Shown: positions 5,980 through 14,479 of the stretch, piece by piece
Layout: each line of letters opens with the position of its first letter
Position numbering within the stretch: the stretch's first letter is position 1
Assembly: GCA_040752355.1 (NCBI GenBank)
Contig: JBFMHE010000002.1
Coordinates: forward strand, 62,001 to 126,000
Source of the DNA: Nitrospirota bacterium
GTDB lineage: Bacteria > Nitrospirota > Thermodesulfovibrionia > Thermodesulfovibrionales > Dissulfurispiraceae
Direction of reading: 5' to 3'
DNA: 64,000 bases
Notes under the pieces: generated by a model
Database searches by the model: none
Told to the model about the DNA's origin: nothing
Seen by the model: only the letters and a program-made list of their open reading frames with translations
Translations under genes and position numbers: made by a program

Positions 5980-8900
5980 ATGGGCACTCCCCTCGATTTC
6001 ATGCGAAAGCGTTTGAGCGCCAAGATACTCCTCACCCTGACGGTCGGCGTGGCCATTGTCATGGGGGCGGTGATCTACCTCAACGTCAACAGCCAGCGCG
6101 CGCAGCTCAAGGAGCGGATGATGACCTCCGGGAGAGAGTTGAGGTTCCTGGCGTACGCAGGCATAAAACACCCTATGTCCGTCGGCGACAGCGCGTCGGT
6201 CGAAAGACAGCTCATGGATGTCAAGGAGACGCTGAAGAGCGCCGAGATCGTCATCTGCGATTTCAACCGCACGATTGTCTTTGCCACGCACGAAGAGAGG
6301 ATCGGCGCGGATGTCTCGCAGTTTGTCCATAACAGGGAGGCCCTGAATGCGCTGCGCAATCTCCTGGAGACCGGGATGCCGTACTACGACCGGTACTTTG
6401 AAGAAGAATTCGAGGGGAAAAAATACCTGATTACGCTTCACAGGATAGCGAATGAGGCAGAGTGCTATCACTGCCATGGCGACTCGCGGAAGGTCCTGGG
6501 CAGCCTGATTGTACGGCAGTCCACCGATGAGACGTATGCCGCCATCGCCTCACTGAGAAATTATACGCTTCTTATCAGCGCACTCGGCATCGGGGGCGTC
6601 GTCGCCCTGATCTATTTCATGCTCGCCCGGCTGGTCACCTGGCCCGTCACCGATATGGCGGAGAAGGCCTCACGGTTCGCCCGCGGCGATATGTCCGTTT
6701 CGGTCGACGTGAAGAGTGGTGATGCGATCGGGGCGCTCGGCGCCTCCTTCAACAACATGGTCAAGAACATAAAGGACCAGATCGAGTATGCCGACAGCCT
6801 CAAGGTCGCCATCTCCGACCCCTTCTTCATCGTCAACCCCGACATGGTCATCACCTATATGAACAGGGCATGCGAGGAGATTACCGGATTCCGCAGAGAG
6901 GAGGCGGAAGGAAAGATGACCTGCCGCGAGGTCTTCAAGAGCGACATATGCGACACGACCTGTCCCCTCAAGCAGAGCTTCACCGCTGGCAAGGCGGTCG
7001 AAGGAGTCAGGGTGACCATGACCAACAGGGAGGGGGGCGCCATTCCCATGATGGCGAGCGCCAGCCCCCTGCGCGATTCGAGCGGGAAGCTCCTCGGCGG
7101 CTTCGAGATCTGCCGCGATATCAGCGCGGTCCTGGATGCCGAGCGGCTGAAATATGCCGCGGAAACTGCCGCGAGGGAAGAGGCCCAGCGGAGATACCTC
7201 GAAGAACGCGGAGAGCGCCTGCTCGCCACCCTGACCCTCGCGGCGGAAAGCAGGCTCGATGCCAGGGCCGAGATACGGGGCACGAATGATGTGATGGACA
7301 AGCTCGCGGGACATGTCAACAGCATGCTCGACAATATCGCCAGGCTTTACGAAAAGGTGTCGCTTTTCAACAAAGAGCTGAAACGGGAGGTTGCGCGGAG
7401 GACGATACAACTGAAAGAAAAGACCATAGAGCTGGAGCGTGCCAACAGAGACCTCAAGGAGCTCGACCGCCTCAAGACGGCTTTCCTGGCGAACATGTCC
7501 CATGAGCTCCGCACCCCGATGAACTCGATCATCGGCTATACCGAGTTGCTGCTCGACGGCGTGGACGGTCCCGTGAACCCGGAGCAGGCGAAAAGCCTGG
7601 AGAAGGTCGGGAGCAACGCCCGGCATCTTCTCGAGCTCATCAACGATGTCCTCGACATGTCGAAGATCGAGGCGGGGAAAGTAGACCTCGTCCTGCGGGA
7701 GATCGACCTCAAAAAATCCATAGCCTCGGTTGCCGCCACGTTCGAGCCCCTGGTGGAGAGTAAGCATCTCACCCTGACACTCGACATCGAAAACTCCCTC
7801 CCTCCGGTTTATGCCGATGAGGACAAGGTGCGCCAGATACTCGTCAACCTCCTGAACAACGCGATCAAGTTCACCGATCAGGGCGGGATAACCATATCCG
7901 CTGCGCCGTACAAATGGGGCACACGTCAGGCGGGAGGGCCGGATTTCATCAGGGTCTGTGTCGAGGATACCGGCATCGGCATCAAGGACGAAGACATAGG
8001 CCGCCTGTTCGAGAAATTCAGCCAGCTCGACTCCGCTATCAGCAGGCAGTATGAAGGCACCGGTCTCGGATTGAGCATTACGCGGGCGCTGGTTGTCCTT
8101 CACAAAGGCGATATATGGGTGGAGAGCGCCTATGGAAAGGGCAGCAGGTTCTTTTTCACCCTTCCGGTCAAAAAGCATCTCATTGAAGAGAGCAAACAGG
8201 TGGTGCTCGATCCCGAAATGGCCTCAGCCCTTGCAGAGCATACGGGGAAGCCGGTGGAGACGTTCCTGAAGGAACCGTCCTCCGCAGGCAGACCGGTGCG
8301 CTGCTGGGAGTATTTTCATTGCGGGCAGACCACCTGCCCTGCCTTCGGGAGCACGGAACCCCGGTGCTGGCTGATGCGCGGCACCCACTGCAAAGGGGCG
8401 AAGCGCGCCTCGTACCCGGAGAAGGTCGATTTCTGCAAGGATTGTGACGTCATCAGGATGATGGTCTCCGAAGCCGAGTCGCCCGAAGACGCGGAGCAGG
8501 CGAAGACGCCCGCTGCCGAAAAAAAGACGGTCATCGCCATAGACGACAATCCCGATGTTATCGAGCTCATCAAGAAGTATATCGGCGCCGATTACAACGT
8601 CGTCGGCCTCTCGAGCGGAGAGCATGCCGTCGAGAAAGCGCGGGAGCTGAGGCCGGTGGCGATCACCCTCGACATCATGATGCCGGTACGGGACGGCTGG
8701 CAGGTGCTGCAGGACCTGAAGAAGACGCCCGACATCCAGGACATCCCGGTCATCATCCTTTCGATCGTGGACAACAAGAAGCTGGGGTTCAGCATGGGCG
8801 CGGCAGAATATATCGTGAAGCCCGTCGACAAGCATCTCCTCCTCAGGAGGCTGAAACACCTCGAAAAGATAGCCGCCATAACAAGAGTGCTCGTGGTGGA

Positions 8901-9282
8901 CAGCGATACGCATGCCGCCGAGGTCGTCAGCCGCATGCTTGCCGAGGCGGGGTACCAGGCATTCACCGCCGGCGACAACAAGAGCGCGATAGAGGCCATG
9001 AAGCATGCACGTCCGGACCTGATCGTGCTGAACCTTATCATGCCTGCGTCCGGCGAGCCGGACGGCAACGGACCTGATATAATCGAATATATAAAGTCGG
9101 CAGAGGGCGCCAAAGACATCCCTCTCATCGTCATCACCCGGAAAGATCCGACAGAGGACGAGCTGAAGAACCTGAATGGAAGGATACAGGCGATATTGAA
9201 CAAGGGGATGCTCGCCGAGGAGGACCTGCTCACCGAGCTGAAGAGCACCATATGCAAGTGGCGGCGGACTTCCGAGGGGTAA
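5980..9282 (+). CDS. Membrane hybrid histidine kinase with a periplasmic c-type haem site
   Basis: An 1100-residue protein from ATG 5980, with GGAG 9 nt upstream; ATG 5962 is an alternative overlapping the cytochrome gene. Order: membrane span about 15-35; periplasmic sensor domain with one haem motif CYHCH (162-166) followed by GDSRKVLGSL; second span about 195-217; HAMP; PAS about 270-390 with clustered cysteines (CREVF, CDTTCPL); coiled coil; HisKA with MSHELRTP (His about 508); HATPase; a seven-cysteine segment (about 775-822); then two receiver domains. The first receiver keeps its Asp (ITLDIMMP, about 898). The second has Asn there (IVLNLIMP, about 1018) and should not be phosphorylated. 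A redox or gas sensor is likely. The Cys-rich segment may bind metal or an Fe-S cluster. Two response regulators follow. Confidence 0.9.
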   Translation: MGTPLDFMRKRLSAKILLTLTVGVAIVMGAVIYLNVNSQRAQLKERMMTSGRELRFLAYAGIKHPMSVGDSASVERQLMDVKETLKSAEIVICDFNRTIVFATHEERIGADVSQFVHNREALNALRNLLETGMPYYDRYFEEEFEGKKYLITLHRIANEAECYHCHGDSRKVLGSLIVRQSTDETYAAIASLRNYTLLISALGIGGVVALIYFMLARLVTWPVTDMAEKASRFARGDMSVSVDVKSGDAIGALGASFNNMVKNIKDQIEYADSLKVAISDPFFIVNPDMVITYMNRACEEITGFRREEAEGKMTCREVFKSDICDTTCPLKQSFTAGKAVEGVRVTMTNREGGAIPMMASASPLRDSSGKLLGGFEICRDISAVLDAERLKYAAETAAREEAQRRYLEERGERLLATLTLAAESRLDARAEIRGTNDVMDKLAGHVNSMLDNIARLYEKVSLFNKELKREVARRTIQLKEKTIELERANRDLKELDRLKTAFLANMSHELRTPMNSIIGYTELLLDGVDGPVNPEQAKSLEKVGSNARHLLELINDVLDMSKIEAGKVDLVLREIDLKKSIASVAATFEPLVESKHLTLTLDIENSLPPVYADEDKVRQILVNLLNNAIKFTDQGGITISAAPYKWGTRQAGGPDFIRVCVEDTGIGIKDEDIGRLFEKFSQLDSAISRQYEGTGLGLSITRALVVLHKGDIWVESAYGKGSRFFFTLPVKKHLIEESKQVVLDPEMASALAEHTGKPVETFLKEPSSAGRPVRCWEYFHCGQTTCPAFGSTEPRCWLMRGTHCKGAKRASYPEKVDFCKDCDVIRMMVSEAESPEDAEQAKTPAAEKKTVIAIDDNPDVIELIKKYIGADYNVVGLSSGEHAVEKARELRPVAITLDIMMPVRDGWQVLQDLKKTPDIQDIPVIILSIVDNKKLGFSMGAAEYIVKPVDKHLLLRRLKHLEKIAAITRVLVVDSDTHAAEVVSRMLAEAGYQAFTAGDNKSAIEAMKHARPDLIVLNLIMPASGEPDGNGPDIIEYIKSAEGAKDIPLIVITRKDPTEDELKNLNGRIQAILNKGMLAEEDLLTELKSTICKWRRTSEG

Positions 9283-9330
9283 CCGCAGCTCGGCATGATG
9301 ACACCATCTACTGTTGTACCGGGGGAGACT

Positions 9331-9720
9331 ATGGAACTGACCGGAGGCAGTACAGCGAAAACGATACTGGTAGTGGACGACAACCGCGACAACCGCGAGC
9401 TGGTGGCAAAGGTCCTGGGCATCAGGGGATATCGCATCGTCGAGGCGGTTGACGGCGAGGAGGCGTTGAGCAAGGTCTCCTCGGAGAGGCCTGATCTCAT
9501 ACTCATGGATATCTCCCTTCCCAAGGTCGACGGCTACGAGGTCACGCGGCGCTTGAAGAGCCGGGAAGAGTACCGGGATATCCCGGTTATCGCCCTTACG
9601 GCCCATGCCATGAGGGGCGACTGCGAGAAAGCGCTGCAGGCCGGGTGCGAGGGCTATCTCCCGAAGCCGGTCGATGTGCGCGCACTGCCCGACCAGATCA
9701 GGCGCTTCTTGAAGGGGTGA
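9331..9720 (+). CDS. Single-domain response regulator (CheY/DivK-like)
   Basis: A 129-residue receiver domain with no output domain. The acidic pair VVDD (15-18), phosphoacceptor D60 (ILMDISLP), Thr in LTAHAM and Lys in LPKPVD are all present. The pattern MRGDCEKALQAGCEGYLPKP is typical of DivK-type receivers paired with hybrid kinases. ATG 9331 is chosen for the GGGGGAG site before it; ATG 9295 is in frame but has no site. It lies 48 bp after the haem kinase and 22 bp before a receiver-kinase protein, so it probably relays phosphate between them. Confidence 0.9.
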   Translation: MELTGGSTAKTILVVDDNRDNRELVAKVLGIRGYRIVEAVDGEEALSKVSSERPDLILMDISLPKVDGYEVTRRLKSREEYRDIPVIALTAHAMRGDCEKALQAGCEGYLPKPVDVRALPDQIRRFLKG

Positions 9721-9742
9721 GGAGGGGCTGCAAACCGGCGTC

Positions 9743-10843
9743 ATGGACAAAAAGAAGATCCTCATCGTCGACGATACTGCCGATACGGTGGACCTCCTGA
9801 GAAAGCGGTTCCGGGCCGAAGGGTACGACACTGCCGAGGCCTCCGACGGCGAGGAGGGGCTCAGAAAGGCCCGGGAGTACCTCCCCGACCTCATCGTCCT
9901 CGATGTCATGATGCCGCGCATGAACGGCCTCGAGACATGCGAAAGGCTCAAGGCCGGGGAGCATACCCGGTACATCCCCGTGCTCATGCTCACGGCAAAG
10001 GGCGAGGTGGCCGATAAGGTAAGAGGGCTCGATACCGGCGCCGACGACTATATAACCAAGCCGTTCGATTACAAAGAGCTTTCGGCGCGGGTGCGGTCGC
10101 TCCTCGCCAAGAGAGAGGCGAGCGAGCGGCTGGCCGAAGAGGAGAGGTCCGAAGCGATCGAGCAGATCATGGACGAGCTCGCCCACGAGATTCGCAATCC
10201 GCTCGTCTCGATCGGCGGGTTCGCCCGGCGTGTGTACGAGAGCCTGCCCGAAGGGGACCCGAACAAAGCGTACATGGAGATCGTTGTGCAGGACGTGGGC
10301 AGGCTGGAGCAGATGGTGAAGCAGCTCGTCGGTTTAAAAAGCGCAGCCGTCTCGTATATAGAAGAATCCGACATAAACGGGGTCATCAGCGACTCGCTGA
10401 AGTCCTTTGCCAAAGCACTAGAGGACCGCGGCGTGGCTGTCGAGCTCTCCCTGACGCCGGACCCGCCCCTGGTCCCTGTAGACAGGGCGAACCTCGAAAG
10501 AGCGATATCGAACATCATCGAGAATGCCATAGAAGCGATGAATGGCGCTGTGCGCGTGCTGAGGATATCGTCGCAGGTGAATGGGGAATGCTTCGAAATG
10601 CGGATTGCCGATACCGGGAAGGGAATTCCCCGCGACAAGATAAAGAGCGTTTATGACCCTTTTGTCACCTCCAAACTTTACGGGCCGGGGCTCGGCCTCA
10701 CTATGGCGCTCTCGATCATCCAGAGCCATAAAGGCTCGATCGTCGTCGAAAGCGAGGAGGGCGCAGGCACTGCGTTTACCATACGAATCCCCCTGAGAGG
10801 CCCGCTGAACAGGGGCGCTGTCAAACCTCCCCCCCAGGCTTAG
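9743..10843 (+). CDS. Receiver-histidine kinase protein
   Basis: A 366-residue soluble protein. Residues 1-120 form a receiver with phosphoacceptor D54 (VLDVMMP) and switch Lys in ITKPFD. HisKA begins about 135 with H148 (DELAHEIRNPLVS), followed by an HATPase domain (N box IIENAIEA, G1 ADTGKGIP, G2 GPGLGLTMAL). No membrane span or DNA-binding domain is present. Receiver-first kinases usually act as intermediate relays controlled by an upstream kinase. It is the last gene of this signalling run; the next operon starts about 250 bp later. Confidence 0.9.
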   Translation: MDKKKILIVDDTADTVDLLRKRFRAEGYDTAEASDGEEGLRKAREYLPDLIVLDVMMPRMNGLETCERLKAGEHTRYIPVLMLTAKGEVADKVRGLDTGADDYITKPFDYKELSARVRSLLAKREASERLAEEERSEAIEQIMDELAHEIRNPLVSIGGFARRVYESLPEGDPNKAYMEIVVQDVGRLEQMVKQLVGLKSAAVSYIEESDINGVISDSLKSFAKALEDRGVAVELSLTPDPPLVPVDRANLERAISNIIENAIEAMNGAVRVLRISSQVNGECFEMRIADTGKGIPRDKIKSVYDPFVTSKLYGPGLGLTMALSIIQSHKGSIVVESEEGAGTAFTIRIPLRGPLNRGAVKPPPQA

Positions 10844-10879
10844 CGCTTTCATTCGACACCGTTTGGGACCGGTCATACG

Positions 10880-10923
10880 CACTCCTTTCGCTGACGCCCT
10901 GCGAATACGGTTATTATGCTGTC
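10880..10923 (-). repeat. Leader repeat, copy 2
   Basis: Matches copy 1 at 4278-4324: AATAACCGTATTC, AGGGCGTCAG, AAAGGAGTG, then an ATG on the minus strand (about 10877). Here the frame that follows runs antisense into the kinase gene and does not look like a real protein. This copy may be the remnant of a lost gene or a mobile leader element. The surrounding 10844-11098 holds no other gene. Confidence 0.5.
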
Positions 10924-11098
10924 TGCGGTTAAACTGCTGCATCATCCCCTCCTATCCCAAAAATGAGACCGCCGTCACAAAAATTAAATTTTCTGTCTTT
11001 TGGCGGGTGTATGCCGTAGCGTTTCGATTTTCGTTCTTGCTATAATCTCTGCGCGTAGCGGCCTTTTTCGCGGCCGTCATCCTGCAAGGAGGTTTGCA

Positions 11099-12199
11099 AT
11101 GGCGCGAGCTCTCATATTCACGGTTCTTTTATTCATCGCGGCGCTGCCGTATACCATGGACGCGGCTGGTGCCAAAGGCCCCTCGGATGCCTGCAACGCG
11201 TGCCATGTCTTCTCTTACCGGTACATTCACGGCGCGATCCGCGACTGCTCCCTCTGCCACCCGGAGACTCCCTCGAAGAGGGAGGCAGCGAGGATCATCG
11301 ATCCGGAAAGCAGCGCCGCAGCGCAGTCACACAGCTTTCAAAAAAACGCCATTGCCTATCTCTGCCCGTCACTCGAAGACCGTGAGTACCAGATGGAGAT
11401 CGTCCTGACCGACAGAGAGGGGAGGGCCTCGTCTCCCCAGGCGATCCCGCTTATCCCCGCGTATATCGGTGAACACCGCGCGCCGACCCTCACGGAGATT
11501 TCAGGCGTGACCGTGGAAGAGATCAAGAAGGGCATCCTCGTGGAAGCGACCATCTCCTGGACGACCGACGCTCCTGCAACCACGGAAATCGAATACGGGC
11601 TGAGCAATGACCGGATGAGCGTCCAGACGCTGGACGCGCTCTTCACCAGGGAGCACCGGGCCGTCTTGAGCGGGCTGAAACATAAGAAACAGTACCGCTA
11701 TCGCGTGGTGTCGAGGGATATCTACGGGAATAGCATCACGTCACCCGAGTACACGTTCGACACGGCGGAGGGCCTCTCGCCCCGGAAGGAGCCCAGGGCC
11801 GGAAAGGAAGGGGCTCCCGCGCTGGAAAGCGCGAAGGTAGTCAGCATAAGCGGGCAGAAGGGTCTTTACCTGATGCTCTCCGCAAACAAGCCCGCGGCCT
11901 TCAGGGCGGAGATAAGGGGATTCAGGCAGAAAGCGCTGAAGCATGGGGTCTCTGCAGCGCCCGAGCGGTATGCCACCATAGACGTGTGCATCGGATGCCA
12001 CAAGCAGGACGAGTCGCACCCGGTAGGAGTGCGGGCCGATAGCAGAAAGACCAGAATTCCCCAGCATCTTCCGACGATTGAGGGCGGCGTCATTACCTGC
12101 GTGAGCTGCCATGATCCCCACGGGGGAGAGCGGAAGTTCTTTGCCCGGCTGGAGTTCAACAAAAAGCTGTGCGACGAGTGCCACATCTATGGCTTATAA
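11099..12199 (+). CDS. Exported pentahaem cytochrome c with a fibronectin-III-like domain
   Basis: A 366-residue protein. ATG 11099 follows AAGGAGG; residues 1-25 are a signal peptide. Five CxxCH sites: CNACH (32-36), CSLCH (50-54), CIGCH (297-301), CVSCH (334-338), CDECH (358-362). Between the two haem groups, residues about 145-235 look like an FN3 domain (ATISWTTDAPATTEIEYGL ... YRVVSRDIYGNS), as in purple-acid-phosphatase-type and surface proteins. Two haems, a beta-sandwich spacer and three haems suggest a periplasmic or surface electron-transfer scaffold. A TATAAT lies at 11041-11046 with no clear -35. It is followed after 48 bp by a HAMP membrane protein. Confidence 0.88.
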   Translation: MARALIFTVLLFIAALPYTMDAAGAKGPSDACNACHVFSYRYIHGAIRDCSLCHPETPSKREAARIIDPESSAAAQSHSFQKNAIAYLCPSLEDREYQMEIVLTDREGRASSPQAIPLIPAYIGEHRAPTLTEISGVTVEEIKKGILVEATISWTTDAPATTEIEYGLSNDRMSVQTLDALFTREHRAVLSGLKHKKQYRYRVVSRDIYGNSITSPEYTFDTAEGLSPRKEPRAGKEGAPALESAKVVSISGQKGLYLMLSANKPAAFRAEIRGFRQKALKHGVSAAPERYATIDVCIGCHKQDESHPVGVRADSRKTRIPQHLPTIEGGVITCVSCHDPHGGERKFFARLEFNKKLCDECHIYGL

Positions 12200-12247
12200 T
12201 CCATATACGCTCTCTTTGAAGAGGGCGCACCGATACGGGAGGGGAGA

Positions 12248-12796
12248 ATGGAAACCGCCTACAAGAGAAAACGCCTAAACTATTCCATAAAGAAAGAGAT
12301 GCAGGTGAGATTGCTGCTCAAGGTCCTCTCGGTCTCTCTGGCCAGCACCGGGCTCATGGCAGCGACATTCTATCTCTACAGCAACAGGAAGATCGGCGGA
12401 AGTTACCGGATGTTCCATATCCATGCGCAGAATTTTCTCGACTATCTCCTGCCGGCTATTGCGGTGTCCGTGCTCCTGACCGTCCTGCTCGCCGTTGCGA
12501 TCGCGCTCTTCTTTCCCCACAGGATCGCAGGCCCTCTCTTCAGGATTGAAAGAGATCTTAAGGAAAGGGTCGGCGAGGGAGATCTCTCGGTGCGGTTTTC
12601 GCTGCGCAAAGGAGACGAGCTTACCGATCTGGCGGATGCGATCAACATAAGCCTCGAGAAGCTGAAGCAGCGCATCGAGGATATCAAACAGCCGGCCGAG
12701 AGGCTGGAGGCGCTCGTTGCCCAGGGGAGGGGAGATGAGGGGATCGCAGCGCTCGCAAAAGAAATAAACGCAGCGCTCGGAAAGTTCAAGCTCTAA
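12248..12796 (+). CDS. HAMP-domain inner-membrane protein
   Basis: A 182-residue protein with two membrane spans (about 24-45 and 67-89) enclosing a short periplasmic loop, then a HAMP domain (HRIAGPLFRIERDLKERVGEGDLS, residues about 91-150) and a short helical tail. There is no kinase, cyclase or chemoreceptor output domain. GGGAGGGGAG before the ATG is a strong ribosome site. Placed directly after a multihaem cytochrome, it may anchor that cytochrome or signal for it. I have seen this HAMP-only arrangement beside multihaem genes in related anaerobes, but its role is unknown. Confidence 0.75.
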   Translation: METAYKRKRLNYSIKKEMQVRLLLKVLSVSLASTGLMAATFYLYSNRKIGGSYRMFHIHAQNFLDYLLPAIAVSVLLTVLLAVAIALFFPHRIAGPLFRIERDLKERVGEGDLSVRFSLRKGDELTDLADAINISLEKLKQRIEDIKQPAERLEALVAQGRGDEGIAALAKEINAALGKFKL

Positions 12797-12831
12797 TTGA
12801 TCGAGTCTTGGGCTGCACAGTGCACAGCACA

Positions 12832-12895
12832 GGGTCAGGTCTTGAATCTTGAAAAGAGTTAAAAAGAAGATAATTCAAGATTCAAGACCTGACCC
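12832..12895 (-). repeat. 64-bp palindromic repeat, copy 2 (inverted relative to copy 1)
   Basis: Arms 12832-12853 and 12874-12895 are identical to those of copy 1 (4457-4520). The 20-base loop is the reverse complement of the copy 1 loop with a two-base difference. It sits between the convergent stops at 12796 and 12919, where the hairpin could act as a two-way terminator. TGCACAG repeats lie just to its left. Confidence 0.8.
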
Positions 12896-12918
12896 TTTCT
12901 CTGCTCTCTCTGCCCTCC

Positions 12919-14469
12919 TTACTTCTCCGCCCGAGCGCCCGCGACCCACGAAACGATTTCATCCACCATGGCTTTGATCGTCGCCTCTTTGGGCATGATC
13001 GTAACTTTCAAACCCGCTCTCTCGATGGCCTTTGCCGTTACCGGACCTATGGCGGCAATAGCGGCGGGTTTCAGGAGGTCCATGGCGTCTTCGCCCATGA
13101 TCTCGACGAAGTTCTTGAAGGTGGCGGCGCTGGTGAAGGTCGCGACCGAGATGCGGCCTTCTTTGAGGAAGCGTTTTAATCTCTTGCCGTGTTTCTCGGG
13201 CTTGATGGTGCGGTAGGCGGCAGGGGTGTCGATCTCTCCGCCGAGCTCGCGGACTTTGTCCGGAAATACCTCTCTCGCCTTTTCCGCTCTCGGCAGCAGT
13301 ATTTTTATTCCCTTTAAGCTCCTGGCTCCTGACTCCTGGCTCCCGGATTCTTTTATGAATGCTTCCACCAGTCCCTCTGCATTGAACTCATCGGGGACGA
13401 GATCGACCTTCATGCCGTATTGGGTGATCGTCTTTGCAGTCTTCGTGCCGATGGCGCAGAGCTTGAGGCCCTTGAGGTCGCGGATGTCGCGGCCCCTCTC
13501 GAGGAAACGCTCCATGAAGAATTTGAAGCCGTTGCCGCTGGTGAAGATGAGCCAGGTGTAGGTCTCTATCTTATCTATCGTCTTGTCGAGCTCTGCATAG
13601 CTCTCGGGCGCTACGGTCTTGATGGTGGGGAAGCCGAAGATATCGGCGCCCAGGTCTGCGAGCGGTTCGTAATCCGGCGTGTATTCTCTCGTGACGAGCA
13701 CGCGATGGCCGAAGAGCGGTTTATTCTCGTACCACTTGAGCGTATCTCTCAGTTTGACCACATCGCCCACCACCATGACGGCAGGGGGTTTGATGTGCTC
13801 TTCCTTAACGAGCGCCGCGATGCCTTTCAAGGTGCTGACGACGGTCTTCTGGTCGGGCCGCGTTCCCCAGCGCACTACGGCAACAGGCGTCTCCGGAGAC
13901 TTGCCGTGCTCGATGAGCTTCGACGTAATGCCGCCTATGTTCTTTATGCCCATGAGGAAGACGAGGGTGTCGAAGGTCGAGGCGATGCGCGACCAGTTGA
14001 GCGTGCTCTCGGACTTATCGATGTCCTCGTTGCCGGTGATCACCGAGAACGAGGACGAATATTTTCGGTGGGTGATCGGGATGCCGGCATAGGCGGGCGC
14101 TGCTATGGAGGAGCTGATGCCGGGCACGATCTCGAACTCGATGCCGTGCTCGTGCAGCAGTTCCGCCTCCTCGCCGCCGCGGCCGAAGACGAAGGGGTCG
14201 CCGCCCTTGAGCCTGCAGACGATCTTTCCTTCTTTTGCCTTGTCGACCAGGGCCTGGTTGATCTCGTCCTGGGTCATGGCGTGGTGGCCGCCGCGCTTGC
14301 CGGCGTAGATGAATTCGGCCTCGTGGTTGATGTAGTTCAGTATCTGCGCGTTGATGTGGAAGTCATAGACGACCGCCTCCGCCTTCCGGAGGCAGCGGAG
14401 CCCCTTGACCGTCAAAAGCCCGATATCGCCCGGGCCTGCGCCGATGAGATAGACCTTGCCTTTTTTCAT
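12919..14469 (-). CDS. cobA-hemD: Uroporphyrinogen-III C-methyltransferase / uroporphyrinogen-III synthase fusion
   Basis: A 516-residue bifunctional enzyme. Residues 1-245 are SUMT/CobA, with LIGAGPGD at the SAM site, the RLKGGDPFVFGRGGEE loop and the VPGISSS motif; they methylate uroporphyrinogen III to precorrin-2, the entry to sirohaem and cobalamin. Residues about 255-510 are HemD, closing hydroxymethylbilane to uroporphyrinogen III (LIFTSGNGFKFF, ATFTSAATFKNF). The fusion is common in Nitrospirota, Deltaproteobacteria and clostridia. The HemD part has a short insertion (SGSQESGARS) coded by a CAGGAG-type repeat at 13317-13346. It is the last gene of the run, 10 bp after hemC. An alternative name for the first domain is cysG-like. 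Confidence 0.95.
   Translation of the reverse strand: MKKGKVYLIGAGPGDIGLLTVKGLRCLRKAEAVVYDFHINAQILNYINHEAEFIYAGKRGGHHAMTQDEINQALVDKAKEGKIVCRLKGGDPFVFGRGGEEAELLHEHGIEFEIVPGISSSIAAPAYAGIPITHRKYSSSFSVITGNEDIDKSESTLNWSRIASTFDTLVFLMGIKNIGGITSKLIEHGKSPETPVAVVRWGTRPDQKTVVSTLKGIAALVKEEHIKPPAVMVVGDVVKLRDTLKWYENKPLFGHRVLVTREYTPDYEPLADLGADIFGFPTIKTVAPESYAELDKTIDKIETYTWLIFTSGNGFKFFMERFLERGRDIRDLKGLKLCAIGTKTAKTITQYGMKVDLVPDEFNAEGLVEAFIKESGSQESGARSLKGIKILLPRAEKAREVFPDKVRELGGEIDTPAAYRTIKPEKHGKRLKRFLKEGRISVATFTSAATFKNFVEIMGEDAMDLLKPAAIAAIGPVTAKAIERAGLKVTIMPKEATIKAMVDEIVSWVAGARAEK
13317..13346 (-). repeat. In-frame CAGGAG-type repeat inside cobA-hemD
   Basis: On the plus strand the unit CTCCTGGCTC/CTGACTCCTGGCTC repeats about two and a half times, reading as SGSQESGARS in the HemD domain. 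The stretch keeps the frame and looks like a loop insertion. Confidence 0.55.
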
Positions 14470-14479
14470 AATCTGATTG

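Noticed and set aside
5235-6062. Minus-strand frame across the tetrahaem cytochrome gene
   Set aside because: The plus strand codes a signal peptide and four CxxCH motifs; the minus frame has no recognisable features.
10418-10945. Minus-strand frame starting at leader repeat copy 2
   Set aside because: It has a good ribosome site but runs antisense through the kinase ATPase domain and shows no protein-like pattern.
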